Positions 1 to 4,806 of a stretch of DNA of 5,260 nucleotides are shown piece by piece (the first letter of the stretch is position 1; each line of letters begins with the position of its first letter). A program made the position numbers and the translations under genes. The stretch is from NCBI GenBank assembly GCA_900772435.1, contig CAAHEM010000119.1, positions 1 to 5,260 on the forward strand, read 5' to 3'. The notes below the pieces were generated by a model. That model did no database searches, was not told the origin of the DNA, and saw nothing but the letters and a program-made list of their open reading frames with translations. The stretch comes from Bacilli bacterium (GTDB lineage: Bacteria > Bacillota_I > Bacilli_A > RF39 > UBA660).

Positions 1-71
1 GTGCTTTATTTAATCATACATAGATGCAGCGGATTAAGCGATATAATAATAACACAATTTATACACATTGT

Positions 72-1622
72 CTAGTTTTTTGGTTGTTTTTCGATTAATT
101 TTTCAATATAATCGTCTTTTCTAATTAGATTTAGCCCATTATTGGTTAAAACATATAATTTATTTATTACTTCTTCTATATATTTTCTATCATGAGATAC
201 TGAAATAATAGTACCTTTAAATTCTTTTAATACTTTTCTTATGACTGGATTTGAAAGTGGACTTACGTTTCTTGTTGGTTCATCTAGTATTAATACGTTA
301 CTTTTTTCTAATACCAGTTTCATTAATATTAGTTTTGCTTTACTTCCACCACTTAGATTATTTATTTTGCTTATCATTTCTTCACTAGTAAATTTCATAT
401 TGCCTAAATACATTCTTGCTTTAGTTATTTTATCTTTATTTTTACTATTATTGGTTATATAGTCTAGAACGTTATCATATCCATCAAATGCTTCACTATA
501 GTCTTGAGGCATATATCCAATTTTAATATCTTTTCTATCTTTTAGATTATCATATATTATTCTTATTAGAGTGGTTTTTCCTACTCCATTTTTACCTATG
601 ATACATATGTGTTCATTACCTCTTATATTTAGTTCTATATTTTTAGAAAGAATATTATTTTTTACTTTTAATATATCTACGTTTAAACTCAGTATTTTCT
701 TATCATTTGGAACATATACTTTTTCAAAAATAAAATTAATTGCTTCTTCTGGATCTGGTTTTTCAGTTATATCTAGATTTTCTATTTTTCTTTCTTGACT
801 TTTAATATTGTGCATTTTCTTCTTTAATAATCTTCCGCCATGAGGATTGCTTCTTGATATATTGTTTTGTTCAAATTCTACTCTTTGCTTTTGCTTTTTT
901 AATTTTTCTTCTCTCTTTTCTAATTCTTTTCTTTCGAAGTTATGAATTTGAGTTTGATTGTTAATTGTTCTAAGTCTTAAATCTACATATTCTTCATATC
1001 TAATTTTTAAAAGAGTGTGTTTACATTCTGTCTTTCTTTTTAAACTCTCTAAATGAAGTATCATATTAGCTGTTTTAGATAATAGTGTTTCATCATGAGA
1101 TATATAGATAATTGGTATATCTATTCTATTTATAAAATTTTCTAGCCATAATAGTGTTTCAATATCTAAATCATTTGTTGGTTCATCTAATAAAAGCACA
1201 TCGTTATCATTTAATAATAGCTTTAAAATTGCTATTTTTATTTTTTCACCACCTGATAAAGTATTCAAGTATTTATCTAAAATATTATCTTTTAAATTTA
1301 ATATTTCTAGATATTTATAAAAGTTATTTATTTTATTATAATAATCTATATCGTCTATAAAAATATAATTATATACTTTTTGATTTTTATATTCTTCTTT
1401 TATATTTTGTTCTAAATAACCTATTTTATTATTATTTAAATTTATTGTTCCAGTTATTTCCGCATAATCACATTTATCTATTATGCATTTTAATAGCGTT
1501 GATTTGCCATTTCCTTCTTCACCGATTATAGCTAACTTATCGTTTTTATTAAGATTAAGGGTTAAATCTTTAATTAAGTATCTATCATTTACTTTGATAG
1601 ATAGGTTTTTTATTTCTATCAT
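72..1622 (-). CDS. ABC-F family ATPase (ribosome-associated, possible ribosomal protection protein)
   Basis: ABC-F proteins are soluble tandem ATPases that act on the ribosome E site, some displacing antibiotics; they are not transporters. Numbering is from the upstream ATG at 1643. NBD1 has Walker A GEEGNGKST (41-49), signature LSGGEK (129-134), Walker B VLLLDEPT (149-156) and H-switch H183. A charged helical linker at about 200-300 fits the tRNA-interaction motif. NBD2 has Walker A GKNGVGKTT (350-358), LSGGSK (430-435), Walker B LILDEPT (451-457) and H484. There are no membrane segments. I place the start at residue 8 (ATG at 1620-1622, 516 aa), because AAGGAGG lies 6 nt before it and nothing suitable precedes the ATG at 1641-1643. 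After DEPT, NBD2 reads RNVSPLSNP instead of the usual NHLD; I recall this from Clostridia-type ABC-F proteins. The uORF-bearing leader hints at antibiotic-inducible expression. The family is certain, the resistance role inferred. No terminator is visible after the TAG. Confidence 0.93.
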   Translation of the reverse strand: MIEIKNLSIKVNDRYLIKDLTLNLNKNDKLAIIGEEGNGKSTLLKCIIDKCDYAEITGTINLNNNKIGYLEQNIKEEYKNQKVYNYIFIDDIDYYNKINNFYKYLEILNLKDNILDKYLNTLSGGEKIKIAILKLLLNDNDVLLLDEPTNDLDIETLLWLENFINRIDIPIIYISHDETLLSKTANMILHLESLKRKTECKHTLLKIRYEEYVDLRLRTINNQTQIHNFERKELEKREEKLKKQKQRVEFEQNNISRSNPHGGRLLKKKMHNIKSQERKIENLDITEKPDPEEAINFIFEKVYVPNDKKILSLNVDILKVKNNILSKNIELNIRGNEHICIIGKNGVGKTTLIRIIYDNLKDRKDIKIGYMPQDYSEAFDGYDNVLDYITNNSKNKDKITKARMYLGNMKFTSEEMISKINNLSGGSKAKLILMKLVLEKSNVLILDEPTRNVSPLSNPVIRKVLKEFKGTIISVSHDRKYIEEVINKLYVLTNNGLNLIRKDDYIEKLIEKQPKN

Positions 1623-1660
1623 ATTATGCCTCCTTTTTGGCATAATTAAAGTTTATGCCA
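1623..1660 (-). promoter_or_regulatory. ABC-F leader: two mutually exclusive hairpins over the ribosome-binding site
   Basis: Three copies of one element sit in tandem inverted order. In mRNA sense, strand 1 is TGGCATAA (1660-1653), strand 2 is ATTATGCCA (1646-1638) and strand 3 is GGCATAAT (1630-1623). Strands 1 and 2 pair as an 8-bp perfect stem with a 7-nt loop (1638-1660). Strands 2 and 3 pair as an 8-bp perfect stem with an 8-nt loop (1623-1646). Strand 2 cannot do both. The second hairpin holds AAGGA of the Shine-Dalgarno in its loop and the last GG in its stem, and ends at the base before the ATG. The pairing is read directly from sequence; its use as a translational switch is inference. 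A DNA operator made of repeated half-sites is the main alternative. Confidence 0.6.
1629..1635 (-). promoter_or_regulatory. Shine-Dalgarno that sets the ABC-F start
   Basis: The minus strand reads AAGGAGG here, a full anti-16S match, with a 6-nt spacer to the ATG at 1620-1622. It lies inside the frame that would be coding if the upstream ATG at 1643 were used, so it argues strongly for the internal start. Part of it is in the loop and part in the 3' arm of a potential hairpin (1623-1646). Confidence 0.85.
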
Positions 1661-1663
1661 TAC

Positions 1664-1681
1664 TTATATTAAATTTCTCAT
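1664..1681 (-). CDS. Predicted leader peptide (uORF, MRNLI) upstream of the ABC-F gene
   Basis: This is a five-codon ORF, ATG-AGA-AAT-TTA-ATA-TAA, encoding MRNLI. It has its own good Shine-Dalgarno, AAGGTG at 1688-1693, with a 6-nt spacer, and lies just after the predicted transcription start. Its stop is 3 nt before strand 1 of the leader hairpins, so a ribosome held at the end of the uORF would cover strand 1. An in-frame GTG at 1688-1690 could extend it to eight codons, but that start would need a poorer Shine-Dalgarno. Such short uORFs are known before resistance ABC-F and erm genes. The peptide matches no stalling motif I recognise (it lacks Arg-X-Arg), and an ORF this short can arise by chance. 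The ribosome-binding site and its placement are the main support. Confidence 0.4.
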   Translation of the reverse strand: MRNLI

Positions 1682-1703
1682 CTCTTTCACCTTCTTTGCT
1701 TAT

Positions 1704-1712
1704 ATTATAACA
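1704..1712 (-). promoter_or_regulatory. Extended -10 promoter for the ABC-F gene
   Basis: The minus strand reads TGTTATAAT, a perfect TGn-TATAAT extended -10 box. No convincing -35 hexamer lies 16-18 bp upstream, which extended -10 promoters tolerate. Transcription would start near 1697, giving a leader of about 75 nt that contains the uORF and the hairpins. The upstream promoter region lies in the hairpin and T-run of the preceding gene's terminator. Confidence 0.55.
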
Positions 1713-1714
1713 TC

Positions 1715-1751
1715 TTTTAAATAAAAATAGAATTTCTTAGAAATTCTATTT
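1715..1751 (-). terminator. Intrinsic terminator of the ftsW/rodA-family gene
   Basis: On the minus strand a 12-bp perfect stem (arms 1740-1751 and 1725-1736, TTA-type 3-nt loop) is followed by TTATTTAAAA-type sequence, with Ts in the 3' arm and just after. The stem is AT-rich with few G-C pairs, so strength is uncertain. The TAG stop at 1746-1748 lies within the 5' arm. Confidence 0.65.
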
Positions 1752-2984
1752 ATTGACTATTTTATTTATTTCTCTATTTTTCTTTTCTATTTTATTTTCA
1801 ATATAAATTCTTTGTACTACTGTGAATGCTCCGATTGTTGCGAAGCATGAGCTACCACCATAGCTTAAGAATGGAAGTGGAACTCCTGTTAGTGGTATTA
1901 TTCCTAGAACACCACCTAAATTAACAAATATATGAAGCATAAAGTATATTCCAATTCCATAACATATTATTGAGTTGGATAATTCATAAGTATTAGTTGC
2001 GACTTTAAATATTAAATATGTAAGAACCATATATAAAAGTATTATTATTATTCCAATTATTACTCCAAATTCTTCGACTATTATTGGAAATATAAAGTCT
2101 GTATGGCTTTCTGGTAAATATAAGTATTTTTGGATTGATTTACCTGCTCCTACTCCAAATAAACCACCATTATCTATTGCGATGTATCCATTACAAACTT
2201 GATAACCTGTTTGTTCTTCGTATCTATCACATGGATTTGTATAAATGAATCTACTAAGTCTTTGACTTTTATTTAACCAATCTTCTGGTATTATTTTATA
2301 TCCAAATTTTAATAATATTATGCTTCCAATTAAACCTATTACTGCTATATATTTTAGTGCAGTCATTCCTTTTCTTAATATAATATCTGATTTATTTTCA
2401 GAGTTTATTATATCTTTTCTTAATGGTGTACTAACTATAATAAGTGCAAATAACGCAAGCATAATAGCGGCACTACCAAGATCTCCACCTACTACAACTA
2501 ATCCTACTGCGTAAGCACACATAAAGAGTGGGAATAAAATCAACCATTTTTGCTTGCCTCCGTTACTCCACTTTCCTAAAAAGGAACCTAAATAAATCGT
2601 AAGAAACAATTTTAAAAATTCTGCTGGTTGAAGTTGAAAACCTGCAATATTGATTGTTAAAGTACTAATTTCACCAGTGATAGCACTACCAAATAATTTT
2701 GCAGTCGTTGCAATCATAAGGCCAAATGCTATCATTCCCGAGAATGGTTCATATGATTTTAGTTCAAACAACTTTAGTATTATGACTGCTGCAATAAAAC
2801 CGAGTGTTACAAATAATAGTTGTTTTGAAAAAAAGAAATATGGAGATGATTTCCCATATGTTAAAGTAGCTGAAATAGATGATGCATCTAATATAAAAAA
2901 CGCACCACCAAAAGCAAAGATTATAGTAAGAACTAAAATCCATTTATTTAAATTTCTTAATACTTTTACTTTCTTCTTTTTCAT
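1746..2984 (-). CDS. SEDS-family peptidoglycan glycosyltransferase (FtsW/RodA/SpoVE)
   Basis: SEDS proteins are polytopic membrane enzymes that polymerise lipid II into glycan strands with a partner class B PBP, for division (FtsW), elongation (RodA) or spore cortex (SpoVE). The 412 residues have a Lys-rich cytoplasmic N-terminus and about nine or ten hydrophobic helices. Family motifs are LQPAEFLK (118-125), GGDLGSA (166-172), LPESHTDFIFP (290-300) with the conserved catalytic Asp at D296, and GVPLPFLSYGGSS (367-379). The GGSS ending and overall length favour FtsW/SpoVE over RodA, but I would not fix the paralogue; no PBP gene lies nearby. The large loop before the HTDFIF motif carries a Cys pair, C252 and C264. 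The only plausible start is the ATG at 2982-2984, with a weak Shine-Dalgarno (TTAGAA). It is transcribed alone, from a strong promoter at 3000-3028 to its own terminator. Confidence 0.94.
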   Translation of the reverse strand: MKKKKVKVLRNLNKWILVLTIIFAFGGAFFILDASSISATLTYGKSSPYFFFSKQLLFVTLGFIAAVIILKLFELKSYEPFSGMIAFGLMIATTAKLFGSAITGEISTLTINIAGFQLQPAEFLKLFLTIYLGSFLGKWSNGGKQKWLILFPLFMCAYAVGLVVVGGDLGSAAIMLALFALIIVSTPLRKDIINSENKSDIILRKGMTALKYIAVIGLIGSIILLKFGYKIIPEDWLNKSQRLSRFIYTNPCDRYEEQTGYQVCNGYIAIDNGGLFGVGAGKSIQKYLYLPESHTDFIFPIIVEEFGVIIGIIIILLYMVLTYLIFKVATNTYELSNSIICYGIGIYFMLHIFVNLGGVLGIIPLTGVPLPFLSYGGSSCFATIGAFTVVQRIYIENKIEKKNREINKIVNK

Positions 2985-2999
2985 ATTCTAATCATATTT

Positions 3000-3028
3000 A
3001 TTATACAAAAAAATAATATAATTGTAAA
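3000..3028 (-). promoter_or_regulatory. Near-consensus sigma-A promoter of the ftsW/rodA-family gene
   Basis: On the minus strand, TTTACA (3023-3028) and a perfect TATAAT (3000-3005) are separated by exactly 17 bp, five of six and six of six matches to the housekeeping consensus. The start point should be about 2992-2993, only 8-9 nt before the ATG at 2984, so the transcript would be almost leaderless. Confidence 0.7.
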
Positions 3029-3067
3029 TTATATATGCTTTTAGTTGTGTCAATAAAATCTATATAC

Positions 3068-3076
3068 CATAAAATA
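3068..3076 (+). promoter_or_regulatory. Candidate -10 element of the YjcZ-like gene (sporulation-sigma-like)
   Basis: The sequence CATAAAATA matches the CATAnnnTA pattern of mother-cell sporulation sigma factors (SigE/SigK type -10), 25 bp before the ATG. I see no clear -35 partner, and no good sigma-A pair either: TTGTGT at 3045-3050 has no -10 at ideal spacing. In DNA this AT-rich such a match is weak evidence, so this is a candidate only. Confidence 0.2.
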
Positions 3077-3101
3077 ATATAGATAAGTTAGGAGGTAATA
3101 T

Positions 3102-3305
3102 ATGTATTATTATGGATATAATGGCGGATATGCCGGCGGTAATGCAATGAACTATGGCGCATATCCAGGCTATTATAATGGTGGATATGGTTATGGCTAT
3201 GGAGCAGCAATTATATTAGTATTATTTATCTTATTAGTTATTATTTTTGGTGTTGGCTTTATAAATAATGGTTGCTCAAATAACTGCAATAGTTGTAACA
3301 ACTAA
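3102..3305 (+). CDS. Small Gly/Tyr-rich single-TM protein, YjcZ-like
   Basis: This 67-residue protein has three parts. Residues 1-34 are very low in complexity, with 12 Tyr and 12 Gly in repeats such as GGYGYGYG. Residues 35-54 form one hydrophobic helix (AAIILVLFILLVIIFGVGFI). The tail is Asn-rich with three cysteines, C58, C62 and C65 (CSNNCNSC). The order Gly/Tyr-rich segment then a VLFILLVII-type helix is the hallmark of the YjcZ family of tiny Bacillota membrane proteins, usually labelled sporulation proteins although their molecular role is unknown; many are shorter and lack the Cys tail. The ATG has an excellent Shine-Dalgarno, AGGAGG at 3090-3095, with a 6-nt spacer. It is the only complete plus-strand gene here, divergent from the SEDS gene across 117 bp and convergent with the gene at 3333. 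That it is a real gene is well supported; the family call is by recall of the pattern. Confidence 0.85.
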   Translation: MYYYGYNGGYAGGNAMNYGAYPGYYNGGYGYGYGAAIILVLFILLVIIFGVGFINNGCSNNCNSCNN

Positions 3306-3338
3306 AATTAAAAGGAAGATTAACTCTTCCTTTTAATT
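3306..3338. terminator. Bidirectional intrinsic terminator between convergent genes
   Basis: A perfect 14-bp stem (arms 3306-3319 and 3325-3338) encloses a 5-nt loop (TTAAC). A-rich flanks and arm ends give U-runs in both directions, so it can serve both genes. The plus-strand TAA (3303-3305) directly abuts the stem, and the minus-strand TAA (3333-3335) lies inside it. Confidence 0.88.
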
Positions 3339-4259
3339 AATATTTAAATTATATTCTTTAGATAATTTTTTTAAATTTTCATTTGTTTTACCTAGTAAAA
3401 CTTTTTTATTTTTTTCTTTTATTTTGTCTAATAATTTAATACTTGAATCTACTACTACAACAATTTTGTCTAAGTCTTTTGTATAAATTACAATTATGTC
3501 TAGTTTTTTATTTTTAGAATTACTTTTGTATGCGAATAATATATTTTCATATTTTACTAAACTTGTACCCATCGTATAATTTAATATATAGTTTTCAGTT
3601 ACATATGTTTTATTGCTTTTTACTCCACTGTCTAGTTCTTTATTTATTTTTGATATTTCAGATTTACTTAATTTCTTCATTAGTTTATAATTTTTGTCAT
3701 TATTTCTAACAAAAACTATTGATAATGAAATTCCTAATGATACTAGTATTATTGAAATTATTATTGTTGTACTATTCATGTTTTCTATTTTGTCATTAAC
3801 TTCTTTTTGTTCTAAATAATACTCTCCCATTTTTCTTTCATAGTCGGTTTCTTCTATTTTTAAATCTTTTGAAACTCTATTATATGTTGTTACAAATTGT
3901 TTTTTAACATCATCATTAACTTTTTTTATTTTTCCATATATTGTAACTTCTTTATTATTTTTAATATTTTCTCTAATGTCTTTAACTTCGTTTAATGAGA
4001 GTCTTGCCACAAATAAATGTTTTTCTGCAAGTACCATATAATAGTTTTCATTTAAATAAATTAAATTTTCTACTTTAGATATTTTTGCTTTCGTGTTTTC
4101 ACTATCATCAATAAATATTTTGTCTACATATTCTATATCAGTTTCTATTATCTTTTTTGTATATACTTGTGAGAATACACAAATTATTATGGTAACTACG
4201 ATAAAAAAAGTAGATAAATATAATAAAACTGTACTTTTCTTTAATATTTTTTCTAACAT
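3333..4259 (-). CDS. Two-pass membrane protein of unknown function
   Basis: I do not recognise a named gene. The 308 residues read as follows: a Lys-rich N-terminus, TM1 at about 10-32, a charged outside domain at 33-163, TM2 at about 164-184, and a cytoplasmic domain at 185-308. The positive-inside rule predicts both ends inside. The outer domain contains an IYGKIKKV strand (107-114) and a GEYYLE segment (145-150). The C-terminal part (about 219-300: YVTENYIL, YENILFAY, then alternating beta-like strands and a Lys-rich helix) looks like a small beta-rich PH-type fold. From memory this architecture resembles uncharacterised Bacillota membrane proteins such as DUF6709; I hold that loosely. The ATG at 4257-4259 is preceded by AGGATG, a fair Shine-Dalgarno. 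It is flanked by terminators on both sides, so it is probably transcribed alone, and its neighbours say nothing about its role. Confidence 0.85.
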   Translation of the reverse strand: MLEKILKKSTVLLYLSTFFIVVTIIICVFSQVYTKKIIETDIEYVDKIFIDDSENTKAKISKVENLIYLNENYYMVLAEKHLFVARLSLNEVKDIRENIKNNKEVTIYGKIKKVNDDVKKQFVTTYNRVSKDLKIEETDYERKMGEYYLEQKEVNDKIENMNSTTIIISIILVSLGISLSIVFVRNNDKNYKLMKKLSKSEISKINKELDSGVKSNKTYVTENYILNYTMGTSLVKYENILFAYKSNSKNKKLDIIVIYTKDLDKIVVVVDSSIKLLDKIKEKNKKVLLGKTNENLKKLSKEYNLNIN

Positions 4260-4278
4260 ATTATCACATCCTAATTAC

Positions 4279-4307
4279 ATTATAATATATTTTTTTGATA
4301 AAAAAAA
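4279..4307 (-). promoter_or_regulatory. Weak candidate promoter for the 308-aa membrane protein gene
   Basis: A perfect TATAAT lies on the minus strand at 4279-4284, 20 bp before the ATG. The hexamer 17 bp upstream (4302-4307) is only TTTTTT, part of the T-run of the folA terminator, and there is no TGn extension. A promoter is expected here because a terminator separates this gene from folA, but the -35 support is poor. Confidence 0.4.
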
Positions 4308-4326
4308 GAAGTTATTTACTTCTTTT
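4300..4326 (-). terminator. Intrinsic terminator of the thyA-folA operon
   Basis: On the minus strand a 9-bp perfect stem, AAAAGAAGT/ACTTCTTTT (arms 4318-4326 and 4304-4312), encloses a 5-nt loop and runs into a tract of eight Ts (4300-4307, with one A). The last FolA codons (K-R-S) form the 5' arm and the TAA stop (4312-4314) spans loop and stem. Confidence 0.75.
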
Positions 4327-4794
4327 ATAAAGAACATGCTTATATGATATTCCATTGTCTTCGTTTTCTTTTATAATTGTTCTCTCCCACTTGGATTTAT
4401 CAAAAGTTGGAAAGTATGCATCTGCATCTTTACATTCACTATCAATTTCAGTTAAGTACATTTTATCTGCTATATCTATAAATTCTTTATATATACTAGC
4501 TCCACCTATTATAAACATTTCTTCTTCTCTTTCTTTTAGTGATTCTAAAAGTTCTTTTAATGTTTTGTAGTGTTCGATAGATTCTTCAAATTCTTCTTTG
4601 CTTGATAAAACTATATGATGCCTATTTGGAAGTAGTTTTGGAAGAGACTCTAGTGTTTTTCTTCCCATTATTATAGTGTGTCCAGTTGTTGTTTCTTTAA
4701 AAAACTTTAAATCATTTGGTAAGTGCCAAATTAATTCATTGTTTCTTCCTAATTCATTATTTTTTCCTATTGCTGCTATAATTGTATAACTCAT
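4312..4794 (-). CDS. folA: Dihydrofolate reductase
   Basis: FolA reduces dihydrofolate to tetrahydrofolate with NADPH in the cytosol, replenishing the cofactor that thymidylate synthase oxidises. The 160-residue length is typical of chromosomal bacterial enzymes. It aligns by eye along the full length: IIAAIGKNNELGRNNELIWHL at the N-terminus (split here as IIAAIGKNN then LIWHLPNDL), catalytic acid D28 in LPNDLKFF, the NADPH-binding IIMGRKTLESL (41-51), LSSK (63-66), FIIGGASIYKEF (94-105) with the GG cofactor turn, and YLTEIDSE with a final YFPTFD. The position corresponding to E. coli I94 and S. aureus F98 is Ile (I96), with no obvious trimethoprim-resistance substitution there. The gene starts 9 bp after thyA and is its operon partner; the ribosome-binding site overlaps the thyA stop, so translation is likely coupled. 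Confidence 0.96.
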   Translation of the reverse strand: MSYTIIAAIGKNNELGRNNELIWHLPNDLKFFKETTTGHTIIMGRKTLESLPKLLPNRHHIVLSSKEEFEESIEHYKTLKELLESLKEREEEMFIIGGASIYKEFIDIADKMYLTEIDSECKDADAYFPTFDKSKWERTIIKENEDNGISYKHVLYKRSK

Positions 4795-4800
4795 AATTCA

Positions 4801-4806
4801 CACCTA
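4801..4806 (-). promoter_or_regulatory. folA Shine-Dalgarno containing the thyA stop codon
   Basis: The minus strand reads TAGGTG, 6 nt before the folA ATG (4792-4794). Its first three bases are the TAG stop of thyA (4804-4806). Ribosomes finishing thyA therefore sit on the folA initiation site, the usual arrangement for translational coupling. Confidence 0.7.

Noticed and set aside
1..75. Plus-strand frame open from the left edge, ending at TAG 73-75 and overlapping the ABC-F stop in a CTAG
   Set aside because: It has only 24 codons, no recognisable composition or motif, and could be chance. It might be the tail of a gene to the left, but the window cannot show that. I also looked for a tRNA or terminator here and found none.
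1652..1660. A second mini-ORF, ATG-GCA-TAA, inside strand 1 of the ABC-F leader
   Set aside because: It has no Shine-Dalgarno and is two codons long; it arises from the repeat sequence itself.
1664..1709. Riboswitch or T-box in the ABC-F leader
   Set aside because: The leader is too short and lacks any conserved aptamer or T-box motif; the uORF with hairpins explains its content better.
2650..2991. A 113-codon plus-strand frame antisense to the SEDS gene
   Set aside because: It is a shadow of a strongly conserved coding frame and has no ribosome-binding site or recognisable domain.
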